35,400 nucleotides of DNA. Source: Pseudomonadota bacterium. Its GTDB lineage: Bacteria > Pseudomonadota > Alphaproteobacteria > Micropepsales > Micropepsaceae. A program made the translations under genes and the position numbers. The DNA lies in the NCBI GenBank assembly GCA_029778105.1, contig JAKOQZ010000024.1:1-35400 (forward strand). Reading direction: 5' to 3'. The notes below the pieces were generated by a model. That model was not told where the DNA came from. It did not search any database and saw only the letters and a program-made list of their open reading frames with translations. Every line of letters starts with the position of its first letter. Position 1 is the first letter of the stretch. This document shows positions 24,289-33,556 of the stretch, in pieces.

Positions 24289-24816
24289 TCAGGCGATGGT
24301 GCGGATGGGATCGCTGCCGTCCCAGTCGGCGGCGACGCGGCGGATGTGATCGAAGAACTGGCCCTTGGGCCCGCTGATATCCGAAATCTCGACCTCCGTG
24401 CCGGGATGAATTCCGGTATCGAAATAGGCGAAGCGCCCCTGCGGGCCGCCGATCTGGCCTTCGTGACCGACCGCGTATCCGAGCCCGAGCGCCTTGTCGT
24501 AGAGCGCCTGATAATCGTTCGACCAGAAGGCGACGTGCTGAAGCCCTTCATGCCCGGCGTCGAGAAATTCCTTGTAGAGGGACGGCGCGTCGTTCGTCTG
24601 CTGGATCAGCTCGATCTGAAGGTCGCCGGAATTCGCGAGCGCGATGTTCATCGTCATCGCCGAGGGCGCGCCGCGATGCTTGAACCAGTCGGTCTTGACG
24701 CTCTCGATGAAATACCAGGGGCCGACGCCGACCACTTCGATCCAGTGCTTCATCGCGGCGCGGATGTCGCGCACGACATAGCCGTTCTGGCGGACGTTCC
24801 CGAAAATGCGGCTCAT
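24289..24816 (-). CDS. VOC-family metalloenzyme (glyoxalase/dioxygenase fold)
   Basis: A 175-aa protein with one VOC domain, pairing two beta-alpha-beta-beta-beta units: QNGYVVRDIRAAMKHWIEVVGVGPWYF first, GLQHVAFWSNDYQALYDKALGLGYAV second. Likely metal ligands are in LQIELIQQ, GLQHVAFW and GTEVEISD. This subtype (VVGVGPWYF, ELIQ, FAYFDT) is found with SDR and NTF2-like genes in catabolic clusters of alphaproteobacteria. ATG 24816 is used because GAGGGA is 7 nt upstream. It is the first gene of the operon and directly faces the operator. Confidence 0.88.
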   Translation of the reverse strand: MSRIFGNVRQNGYVVRDIRAAMKHWIEVVGVGPWYFIESVKTDWFKHRGAPSAMTMNIALANSGDLQIELIQQTNDAPSLYKEFLDAGHEGLQHVAFWSNDYQALYDKALGLGYAVGHEGQIGGPQGRFAYFDTGIHPGTEVEISDISGPKGQFFDHIRRVAADWDGSDPIRTIA

Positions 24817-24843
24817 GGACGATCCCTCAGCCCGGCGCGGCCG

Positions 24844-24872
24844 GGTCAATGTTTTATGTTATTACATTGACC
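24844..24872. promoter_or_regulatory. Inverted-repeat operator of the TetR/VOC divergon
   Basis: GGTCAATGT (24844-24852) and ACATTGACC (24864-24872) are perfect 9-bp arms around an AT-only-like 11-bp spacer. It lies midway between the divergent VOC and TetR starts, where a TetR dimer would repress both. The AT-rich spacer likely holds the overlapping -10 elements. Confidence 0.75.
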
Positions 24873-24902
24873 GGGGCGCGGGGTGCGGTCAAGCTCCAAT
24901 GC

Positions 24903-25526
24903 ATGTCAGATGCCGCCGCACCGAGCCGCAAACCGCGCGACGCCTATCACCACGGCGGACTGCGCGACGCGCTGGTCGATGCGGCGATCCAGGCGGCGGA
25001 AGCGGGCGGCCCGGAAGCGGTGAGCTTCAGCGCCCTGGCGCGGGCGCTGGGGGTGACCCAGGCGGCCCCTTACCGCCATTTCGCCGACCGCGACGAGCTG
25101 TTGGCGGCGGCAGCGACCGGCGCGTTCCGTCTGATGCAGGCAGAGCTGCGGCGGGCGGTGGCGCGGCCATCGCGGCGCACGCCGCTGGCCCGGCTGGCGC
25201 GGGCCTACCTCGCCTTCGGCACGAGCCGGGTCGGGCTTTACCGGCTGATGTATGCCGGGCGCCTGATCGAGCGCGCGCCGGTGGGGAGCGAATTGCAGCG
25301 CACCGTCGAGGACGGCTTTCTCGAAACGCTGGATTTGTTTGGTCCGCCTGAGGCCGATGCGGCGCGTCAACGCATCGCGCTGAAGCTATGGGCGTCGATC
25401 CATGGCGTCGTGATGCTGGCCGATCAGGGAATGCTGCCCCTCAAGGTGCGCAAGCTGACCGCCGACGACCTGGTCGACGAGTTCGTGCGCGATACAGAAG
25501 CGCTGATCGCCGCGGCGCGGCGCTAG
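24903..25526 (+). CDS. TetR/AcrR-family repressor
   Basis: A 207-aa regulator. Residues 13-60 form the TetR helix-turn-helix (LRDALVDAAIQAAEAGGPEAVSFSALARALGVTQAAPYRHFADRDELLAA). The rest is the helical ligand and dimerisation domain (ARLARAYLAFGTSRVGLYRLMYAGRL; C-terminal LKLWASIHGVVMLADQG). It is divergent from the VOC/NTF2/SDR operon and almost certainly represses it and itself from the 29-bp inverted repeat. The inducer is probably a substrate of that operon. ATG 24903 starts the conserved part; no strong ribosome-binding site is seen. Confidence 0.93.
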   Translation: MSDAAAPSRKPRDAYHHGGLRDALVDAAIQAAEAGGPEAVSFSALARALGVTQAAPYRHFADRDELLAAAATGAFRLMQAELRRAVARPSRRTPLARLARAYLAFGTSRVGLYRLMYAGRLIERAPVGSELQRTVEDGFLETLDLFGPPEADAARQRIALKLWASIHGVVMLADQGMLPLKVRKLTADDLVDEFVRDTEALIAAARR

Positions 25527-25740
25527 GCGGGGGCGTGCGTGGCGTCGGCCGGGCCGTTCCGTTGCCTGGCCGGTCATTGAGCCGCACGAGATTGGCGCGA
25601 TTTTTTACTCTTTCTTGGCGGCTTCCTAAGCTCGATTGAGAACTCTGGCGAACAGACTTGCAGAAAATAAATAGCGGCTGTGGATCATTTCCGGGACTAG
25701 CACGTTTTTCAGCGGAAGGTTCGTGTTTTGGAGGAATCCC
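25527..25740. other. Intergenic region before the response-regulator operon
   Basis: No gene is seen. A GC hairpin (25547-25554 with 25564-25571, one G-T wobble) follows the TetR gene but has no U-tract. The downstream 110 bp are AT-rich, including GATTTTTTACTCTTTCTT, and should carry the operon promoter. I cannot fix its -35/-10. GGAGG at 25730 sets the GTG start at 25741. Confidence 0.5.
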
Positions 25741-26130
25741 GTGAGCACGGAGCGTGTTCTGGTAATCGATGATGATAAACGCCTGACCCAGCTTCTTTGC
25801 AACGCGCTCTCCGATGCGGGTTTCGTCGTGAGCGGCGCCGAAGACGGGGAGGAGGGGATGCGCGCGTTTCTGGATGACGGCCCCGATGTGGTGGTCACCG
25901 ATATCATCATGCCCGAGCGCGAAGGCCTGGAAACGATGCGGGCGATGAAGTCGCATACCCCGGGCGTGAAAATCATCGCGATCAGCGGCGGCGGGCGTGT
26001 CGGCGCGGACACGTTTTTGCAGCTGGCCGATCGTATGGGTGCCGACGCGACGCTCGCCAAGCCGTTCAGGCCGTCCGATCTGATCGCGCTGATCCGCGAA
26101 GTATCGCTGCGGCCGTACTCGAATGTGTGA
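25741..26130 (+). CDS. Single-domain response regulator (receiver only)
   Basis: A 129-aa receiver domain with no output domain. Key residues are the acidic pocket D10/D11 (VIDDD), phospho-acceptor D54 (VVVTDIIMP), switch S82 (IAISGGG) and K107 (LAKPF). It should relay or sink phosphate, as in phosphorelays and chemotaxis. The start is the GTG at 25741, with GGAGG 6 nt upstream; a further upstream GTG at 25723 has no ribosome-binding site. Three nucleotides separate its stop from the GTG of the next gene, so it is translated together with the DHp-like protein. Confidence 0.93.
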   Translation: MSTERVLVIDDDKRLTQLLCNALSDAGFVVSGAEDGEEGMRAFLDDGPDVVVTDIIMPEREGLETMRAMKSHTPGVKIIAISGGGRVGADTFLQLADRMGADATLAKPFRPSDLIALIREVSLRPYSNV

Positions 26131-26133
26131 TTC

Positions 26134-26343
26134 GTGGACGACAGATCCGCAGATGTGATCCTTACGGACAGCGAGCGAGCCCGGCATGACCTCAACAATG
26201 TCCTGTCGCTCGTTCTGGCCTATGCGGAGCGCGCGATTCGCGCTGCGGATGACGCTACCGCGACACGCGCCATTCTGTCGGATCTGATCGCCTGCGTGAG
26301 GCAGCAGGCCGCTCCTCAATCGGGTTGTGACCGACGTGACTGA
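26134..26343 (+). CDS. Stand-alone DHp-like mini-protein (putative phosphotransfer or decoy)
   Basis: A 69-aa protein that resembles only the H-box helix hairpin of histidine kinases: ERARHDLNNVLSLVLAYAERA (H18 at the usual phospho-acceptor place, HDLNN pattern), then a short turn and a second helix (TATRAILSDLIACVRQQA). There is no ATP-binding domain. It could pass phosphate to the upstream receiver, as ChpT or other HPt-type DHp proteins do, or act as a dimerising decoy. The GTG start at 26134 is 3 nt after the receiver's stop. Its end overlaps the next gene by 17 nt. It is real by operon logic and helix pattern; function is inference. Confidence 0.65.
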   Translation: MDDRSADVILTDSERARHDLNNVLSLVLAYAERAIRAADDATATRAILSDLIACVRQQAAPQSGCDRRD

Positions 26344-27631
26344 GGACACGCCTGTCATCCGGCGTTTCGGCAGCCAGGAAGCCCTGGAAGTGCTGCACAG
26401 GCTTGCGCCGCAGGATTTCGCGGCGGGCAGCGTCAACATCATCGATATCAGCATCATCCGCGACAAGTCTGCCGAGAAGTGGCCGCGTCGGCAGGAGCAG
26501 ATCCGCGACTATGTGATGCGCAGCTTCCGCAAGATGGCGCGCCAGACGGATATGCTGCTGCCGCTCAACGATGTGCAGTTCCTGGCCGTTCAGCCCGGCG
26601 CGCCCAGGCACATCGCCGCCGCGTGCTGCGGCCGCGTGGCGCTCGACACCATGAATTACTTCCTCGGCGCACAGACGAGTCCGCCGATCTCGCTGCTGGT
26701 GGTGATGGGCGTGAACAGCGGCCAGATCGCCGCCTCGCCCATCGACGAGAACGACGTCCGAACCGCCATGTCGCGCGATGTCGGGGCGCTCGATTCCGGG
26801 GCCGGGGCGCGCTGGACCGAGGCCGGCCGGACGGCCGGTGGGATCAAGAAGGCCACCGTCGTCATCGATTCCGTGACGCGGTCGGTGCTGCGCCTGGAGC
26901 CGATATGGAGCGTGGCCCAGGAGGCGGTCGTCTCGTACCTGGTGGCGGCGGATTTCTTTTGCCAGAACGGCGAGACCGTCGATGTGGCGAAGCTGGCCGA
27001 TCTGCGTCCGCGGGGCGCTCTGTCCTATGCGCTTGAGGCGATCCAGTACGCCTCGTGCGCGCTGAAGATGGCGAGCGAGATGGGCACCCGCTTTGCGGTG
27101 CACATCCCCATCCCGGTCAATGCGCTGTCCATCACCAATGGCCGCCATGACCTCATCAAAGCCTTTCAGCGGCTGCCGCCGGGCGAGCGCGAGCTGATCA
27201 TCGTGGAGATCGCGCAATGCGCCGCCGGTATGCCGCAGAGCCGGATGCTGGAAATGGCGAATGTCTTCAGGCCGTTCTGCCGTGCGGTCATCGCGCAGGT
27301 CGAGCAGGCGCTCATCCCCCCACAGCATTGGTTCCAGACCGGCCTGTCTGGCGTATCCGCCGTGATCGACGGAAGCGAGGAGGACGATGAGCGGGACATG
27401 ATGCGTCGATTGCGCCGTTTCGCAGACGCGGTGGTGAGCCCGAGACGGCTCGTCGTCGCCCATGGCCTGCGGCATCGCGGCCTGGCGCTTTCGGTCTGGG
27501 CGGGCGGCTTCACCCATATCAGCGGTCAGGTGATATCGGATCTGGCGGCCGCGGACGGCCTGGCGATCCGGCTGAGCGGCGCCGATATCTTCGTCTCCGG
27601 ACCCGAGCGGGCCGACGCGGCAAGCCTTTAG
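26327..27631 (+). CDS. Degenerate GGDEF/EAL-like protein (pseudo-EAL)
   Basis: A 434-aa soluble protein. Residues 1-130 look like an eroded GGDEF domain (VMRSFRKMARQTDMLLPLNDVQFLAVQPG, where the GGDEF motif should be is LPLNDVQF). Residues 185-405 look like an eroded EAL domain: LRLEPIWSVAQEAVVSYLV in place of the EAL-motif strand, VNALSITNGRHDLIKAFQRLPPGERELIIVEIAQ, and RRLVVAHGLRHRGLALSVWAGGFTHISGQVIS at the end. Catalytic metal and c-di-GMP residues are absent, so it is probably a binding or scaffold protein. The start is GTG 26327 (or 26336 in frame). It overlaps the DHp-like gene. Confidence 0.6.
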   Translation: MTDVTEDTPVIRRFGSQEALEVLHRLAPQDFAAGSVNIIDISIIRDKSAEKWPRRQEQIRDYVMRSFRKMARQTDMLLPLNDVQFLAVQPGAPRHIAAACCGRVALDTMNYFLGAQTSPPISLLVVMGVNSGQIAASPIDENDVRTAMSRDVGALDSGAGARWTEAGRTAGGIKKATVVIDSVTRSVLRLEPIWSVAQEAVVSYLVAADFFCQNGETVDVAKLADLRPRGALSYALEAIQYASCALKMASEMGTRFAVHIPIPVNALSITNGRHDLIKAFQRLPPGERELIIVEIAQCAAGMPQSRMLEMANVFRPFCRAVIAQVEQALIPPQHWFQTGLSGVSAVIDGSEEDDERDMMRRLRRFADAVVSPRRLVVAHGLRHRGLALSVWAGGFTHISGQVISDLAAADGLAIRLSGADIFVSGPERADAASL

Positions 27632-27735
27632 TGCGCCGGGCAGAACCGACAGGCGGCGCCTCGCGCGTTGCCCAGCCGCCGCCGGTTCGCTAAAAGCGCC
27701 CCAATTCCGACACGTCTGAGCCGAAGGAACCGCCC

Positions 27736-29390
<1,655 letters not shown>

Positions 29391-29394
<4 letters not shown>

Positions 29395-29717
29395 GCGCCG
29401 GCATCAGGGCGCACCGGAGCAAGTGGCGGGAGAGCGTGCTCGTCTGCCGCAAATGCTCGAAGAAGCTGCGCGGCGGGTTCGGCAGGAAGGGCAAGCGCAC
29501 GCTGCGCGGCCTGCTGAAAGACGTCTATGGCGCCGCCAAGGGGCGGCGGGCGGAGATCGGCATCGTGGAGGCGCCGTGCTTCAAGCTGTGCCCCAAGGGT
29601 GCGGTGAGCGTGGCGCTGGGCTCAAGACCCGGCGTGCTGTTCGAGGTGGCCGAGGGCACGGCCGTTGAGGACGTGCTGGAGGCGCTGGATCTGCCGGCGG
29701 TGAGCGGCGGCGGGTGA
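29391..29717 (+). CDS. Thioredoxin-like [2Fe-2S] ferredoxin domain protein
   Basis: A 108-aa protein. C19 and C22 (LVCRKCSKK) with C63 and C67 ([17 protein letters not shown]) give the four ligands of the thioredoxin-fold [2Fe-2S] family, which also includes NuoE and (2Fe-2S) ferredoxin COG3411. The stretch between is very basic, so an RNA- or ribosome-associated role is conceivable. Its GTG start overlaps the ettA stop (GTGA), meaning coupled translation. This gene pair may link redox state to translation, but that is speculation. Confidence 0.82.
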
Positions 29718-29735
29718 CCGCCGCGCCGGCGGCGG

Positions 29736-31472
29736 CTACTCGGCCGCCATCTGCATCGGGACGCCCTGCGGGCCCCGGATGAGGACGCCCGGGCGTTCGC
29801 CGGTGGCGACGCCATCGCGGAAGGTGACCTTGCCGCTCTTGATCGTCGCGACATAGCCGCGCGCTTTCTGCAGCAGGCGCTTGCCGCCGGCGGGAAGGTC
29901 GAAGGCGAGATACGGCTTTTCCAGATGGAGCCTTTCCAGGTCGATCAGGTTCACGTCGCCGATCAGGCCCGGCTTCAGAGCGCCGCGGTCGTTGAGGCCG
30001 TAGGCGGCGGCGGTGTGAGCCGTCTGGCGATGGATCGCCTGCTCCAGCGGAATGCGTGCGCCACGCGCGCGGTCGCGCACCCAGTGAGTGAGCATGAAGG
30101 TGGTGCTGGCGGCGTCGCAGATCGTGCCGCAATGAGCGCCGCCGTCGGAGAGGCTGACGACGGTGGACGGGTGGCCAAGCAGTTCGCCGACATGGTCGAG
30201 ATGGCCGTCGGCGAAGTTGAGGATCGGAAGATAGATGAAGCCGCGGCCCTCATCCTCCATCATGATCTCATAGGCGAGTTCGGCCGGGTCGCGGCCTTCG
30301 CGCGCGGCGCGGGCGGCGATGGAGTCTTCCGGGGCGGGCTCGTAGTCCGGGTCGTCGCCGATGGCATATTGCGTGTGCCAGCCCTCGAAGAGCTTCTTCG
30401 ACAGGGCGTTGACCGGCAGGCCGGGCGCGATGGCGGGATCGGCGAGAAGCTTCGCCTTGAAGGCGGGATCGTTCAGCGCCGCCCACTGTTCGGACCAGGG
30501 CTTGTGCGCGATCTCGTACCAGCTGGCGCGGGCGAGGAAGGGATGCGCCGTGCCGCGCCAGTTGAGCAGCAGGCCGGTGCCGCGCAGGGCGATCTGCGCC
30601 GTGATGCGGGCGCCGCGATCGTTGGCGGCCTCGACGCGGCTCATATGGTGGCGCCAGTCGTCGCCCGCGGCCTGAAGCATGCCGAAGCTGACCTTGATGC
30701 CCGCTTCGCGCGAGACGGCTTCCATCCACTCGAACTCCTTCGCGTCGGGCGCGAGATCGGAGGCGGTTTCGAAGACGCCGTGGCCGGCGCGGCGGATGGC
30801 CTCGCCGATGCCGACCAGCTCGTCACGGCCGGCATAGGTGCCGGGCACGACCTCGCCATCCTTGGCGCGGTGGAGCACGGTGCGGCTGGTGGAGAAGCCG
30901 AGCGCGCCGGCTTTCAGGCCGTCTTCCACGATCTGCGCCATGGCGGCGATGTCGTCGGGCGTCGCGGCCTCGTTGCGGGCGCCGCGCTCACCCATCACAT
31001 ACGCGCGCACCGCGCCGTGCGGCACATGGGTGCCGACATCGACCGTGCGGGGCATCTTCTCCAGCACGTCGAGATATTCGGGGAAGGTCTCCCAGCCCCA
31101 GCTGAGCCCTTCGGCGAGGGCGGAGCCGGGAATGTCTTCCACGCCCTCCATCAGATTGATCAGCCAGTCGTGCTTGTCGGGCCGCGCCGGGGCGAAGCCG
31201 ACGCCGCAATTGCCCATCACGACCGTGGTGACGCCGTGCCACGACGAGGGCGCGAGCTCCGCATCCCAGGTGGCCTGGCCGTCATAATGCGTGTGGATGT
31301 CGACGAAGCCGGGCGTGACGATGAGGCCGGATGCATCGATCTCTTCGCGCCCCTGTGCCGCGATCTGGCCGACGGCGGAGATGACGCCGTTATCGATGGC
31401 GACATCTCCCTTGAAGGCGGCGGCGCCGGTGCCGTCGACGATGGTGCCGTTGCGGATGATGAGGTCATGCAT
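29736..31472 (-). CDS. N-acyl-D-amino-acid deacylase-type amidohydrolase
   Basis: A 578-aa metal-dependent hydrolase of the D-aminoacylase/dihydroorotase superfamily. It opens with the small beta-domain (MHDLIIRNGTIVDGTG), followed by PGFVDIHTHYDGQATWD (metal ligands H60, H62), the Cys motif MGNCGVGFAP, and further histidine ligands in the barrel. The catalytic Asp is in SLSDGGAHCG. The C-terminal part (GLIGDVNLIDLERLHLEKP) completes the beta-domain. It should remove the acyl group from N-acyl-D-amino acids or related amides. ATG 31472 has GGGAA upstream. No racemase or transporter is adjacent. Confidence 0.92.
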   Translation of the reverse strand: MHDLIIRNGTIVDGTGAAAFKGDVAIDNGVISAVGQIAAQGREEIDASGLIVTPGFVDIHTHYDGQATWDAELAPSSWHGVTTVVMGNCGVGFAPARPDKHDWLINLMEGVEDIPGSALAEGLSWGWETFPEYLDVLEKMPRTVDVGTHVPHGAVRAYVMGERGARNEAATPDDIAAMAQIVEDGLKAGALGFSTSRTVLHRAKDGEVVPGTYAGRDELVGIGEAIRRAGHGVFETASDLAPDAKEFEWMEAVSREAGIKVSFGMLQAAGDDWRHHMSRVEAANDRGARITAQIALRGTGLLLNWRGTAHPFLARASWYEIAHKPWSEQWAALNDPAFKAKLLADPAIAPGLPVNALSKKLFEGWHTQYAIGDDPDYEPAPEDSIAARAAREGRDPAELAYEIMMEDEGRGFIYLPILNFADGHLDHVGELLGHPSTVVSLSDGGAHCGTICDAASTTFMLTHWVRDRARGARIPLEQAIHRQTAHTAAAYGLNDRGALKPGLIGDVNLIDLERLHLEKPYLAFDLPAGGKRLLQKARGYVATIKSGKVTFRDGVATGERPGVLIRGPQGVPMQMAAE

Positions 31473-31586
31473 GGCGTTTCCCAGGTATTATGATTGCGTT
31501 GCCCGCAAGGCTGGGGGCCGCCCCGGCGCGAGTCAACGCGGGAAGCCGCGCGGAATCCGACTGGGGCTCGCGTTTGGGACGCCGGC

Positions 31587-32570
31587 TCAGGTCTTGTGCT
31601 GCGGCGCGCGGCCGAATTTCGCCTCGAAGGCGAAATTGGCGATGCTCTCGGCGTTGTGCAGCTTGTCGCGGGTGCTGAGCTTGGCGACGGCGGGCGTGTC
31701 GGCGTCGCCATAGGCGAAGTCGGTGATCGCATCGGCCTTTGAGCTCACGAAGTGGGCGAGCTCGTGCACGATGGTCTGGATGCGGTCGTCGGTAGTCGTC
31801 ACGTCGTAGAAGGCGCTGATATAGATGGTGTCGCGGCGGAACCATTTCTGCTCCACGCCCGCTTCGAAGATGCCGCCGAAAATACCCATGTCGTTGAAGC
31901 CGCCGAGCGCGGTGAAGCCGAAGATGCCGCGGTTCGAGAAGGGCTCGGCTTCGAAATGCTGGGTGAAGCCGTCGCCGCCGAAAGCGCTCTGACGGGCGAA
32001 GACCTGGGCCATGTCCTGAAAGGTGGCGCGCAGAAAGGTCAGCGCGGCGTTGCGGTCTGTCGCGCGCGAGATGCTGAAATGGCGTTCGGCCAGTTCGTCG
32101 GCGCGGCGGCCGCCCGGCCCCGCCATGGTGCCCGCCAGCATGGCCATTGTCTGACCGGCGCGGATGCACTCGCGCGCGGCGTCGAGTTGGGCGCGCGCGA
32201 GGTCCATCCGCGCCAGTTTGATCGGCTGCAGCGAGCTGAGCTTGGCGACCGTGCGCTGGCGGACATCGACGGTGCCGTCGACCTTGTCCGTGCCGAAATG
32301 GCGTCGCTGGAAGGTTTCGATGGCGCCGATCGTAATGGGGCCGACGATGCCGTCATCCTTGATGCCCGGATTTCCGCCCAGCTTTTCCGGGATCAGTTTG
32401 AGCGCGCGCTGAACGGCCTTGACGTCGGCGGGCGTATTGACGCCGCGCCGGCCGACGGCGCCGCGCACATGGACATCCGCGTTCCGTATGGCGAGCGGCG
32501 AGCCCGGCGGCGCTTCGCGGAAGCGGGTATGGCATTGGCCGTCGTCGCAGCGGCAAAACAGTTGGACCAT
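31587..32570 (-). CDS. Peptidoglycan-binding aspzincin (M35-like) metallopeptidase
   Basis: A 327-aa protein. The N-terminus is Cys-rich (FCRCDDGQC) and has no signal peptide. A peptidoglycan-binding helix bundle follows (about 44-95, DVKAVQRALKLIPEKL, DGIVGPITIGAIETFQRR). The C-terminal protease has H269-E270-x2-H273 (IVHELAHFV) and D284 in TDFAYG, the third zinc ligand of aspzincins, plus a final LHNAESIANFAFEAKFGR helix typical of lysine-specific endopeptidase-like M35 relatives. The lack of a leader suggests a non-Sec export route or a cytosolic role. ATG 32570 is preferred, as GGAGG precedes it. Confidence 0.85.
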   Translation of the reverse strand: MVQLFCRCDDGQCHTRFREAPPGSPLAIRNADVHVRGAVGRRGVNTPADVKAVQRALKLIPEKLGGNPGIKDDGIVGPITIGAIETFQRRHFGTDKVDGTVDVRQRTVAKLSSLQPIKLARMDLARAQLDAARECIRAGQTMAMLAGTMAGPGGRRADELAERHFSISRATDRNAALTFLRATFQDMAQVFARQSAFGGDGFTQHFEAEPFSNRGIFGFTALGGFNDMGIFGGIFEAGVEQKWFRRDTIYISAFYDVTTTDDRIQTIVHELAHFVSSKADAITDFAYGDADTPAVAKLSTRDKLHNAESIANFAFEAKFGRAPQHKT

Positions 32571-32634
32571 GAGGCGGACCTCCGGAGCGTTCGCGCACGC
32601 GGAGCTAATACCCAAACCGGGCGCGCCGCCAGTC

Positions 32635-33465
32635 TCAGGGCTGGCCCGGCGTCTCGACCTTCACGCTGACTCTCAGATCGCAGATCGAGAAATCGGCCCG
32701 TTTCTCGCCCCGGATCGCGCCGACGAAGTTCTGGAACTCAAGCCCCTCGGCGCGCATCGCGGTGACCTTCGGGCGCTCGTCCTCCGGGATGTCGGCGGCG
32801 ATGCGCACCCGCGTCATGATGTCGGGCCGTTCCGGCGGCTCGCCGACATTCAGCTCGTAGATGTGCTCGATGCCGTCCACGGTCATACCGACCACAGTGT
32901 ACAGCCGGTCGAGACGGCGGGCGGCGCCGCGCATGAAGAAGAACTCGGAGTTGGCGCTGTCGAACGCGTCGTCACGGCCCATGCCGACGACGCCGGGGCA
33001 GTAAGCGCCCCAGAACTGCGTCGTGCCTTCGCCGCGCCGGGCGTCTTCGGCGGGCGAGGAGGTTTCGACAGGCAGTGTGCCGAGAAAGCCCGCCGTGCCG
33101 TCGGAGCGGTTGACCACGGCGTGATAGTCGTCCGGCTTCAGCTTTGCGGAAAATTCCGGCGGCAGATTGGGAAGCGCGGACTTGCCGCCATCGGCGTTCC
33201 CGGGATTGCCGGTCTGCGCGACGAAGCCGTCGATGACGCGGTGGAACTGCAGCCCGTCGTAAAGCCCGTCGCGCGTCAGCTGTTTCATGCGGGCGACGGC
33301 CTGGGGCGCGAGATCGGGGCGCAGTTCGACGATGATGCGGCCTTTGCCGGTCTCGATGACCATGAGGTTCTCGGGGTCGACGACGCGCCAGTTGGGGTCT
33401 GCCTGCGCGCCGCAACCGGCGAGCGTCAGAACGGCAAGGACGGCAGAAAGGGCAGGGGGACGCAT
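32635..33465 (-). CDS. Cyclophilin-type peptidyl-prolyl isomerase, lipoprotein
   Basis: A 276-aa protein. Signal peptide with the lipobox LAGC (Cys18), then a cyclophilin domain (about 36-215): GRIIVELRPDLAPQAVARMKQL, LQFHRVIDGFVAQTGNP with the catalytic Arg, and VVGMGRDDAFDSANSEFFFMRG. It speeds prolyl isomerisation, here at the periplasmic face of a membrane. The Gln of FxxQ is kept. A C-terminal extension (about 215-276) with one Cys is unusual. It diverges from the aldo/keto reductase gene, leaving 91 bp for both promoters. Confidence 0.9.
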   Translation of the reverse strand: MRPPALSAVLAVLTLAGCGAQADPNWRVVDPENLMVIETGKGRIIVELRPDLAPQAVARMKQLTRDGLYDGLQFHRVIDGFVAQTGNPGNADGGKSALPNLPPEFSAKLKPDDYHAVVNRSDGTAGFLGTLPVETSSPAEDARRGEGTTQFWGAYCPGVVGMGRDDAFDSANSEFFFMRGAARRLDRLYTVVGMTVDGIEHIYELNVGEPPERPDIMTRVRIAADIPEDERPKVTAMRAEGLEFQNFVGAIRGEKRADFSICDLRVSVKVETPGQP

Positions 33466-33556
33466 CGGGCGACTCTAATGCGGGCTGCGGCCCTATGCCA
33501 TTCCCGCGTGCGCGCGTCAGGGTGTATGCAAACGGGGTCAAAACCGGAATCAGAAC

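Noticed and set aside
25547-25571. Hairpin after the TetR gene as an intrinsic terminator
   Set aside because: No U-tract follows the stem; the T-rich stretch is about 27 bp further downstream.
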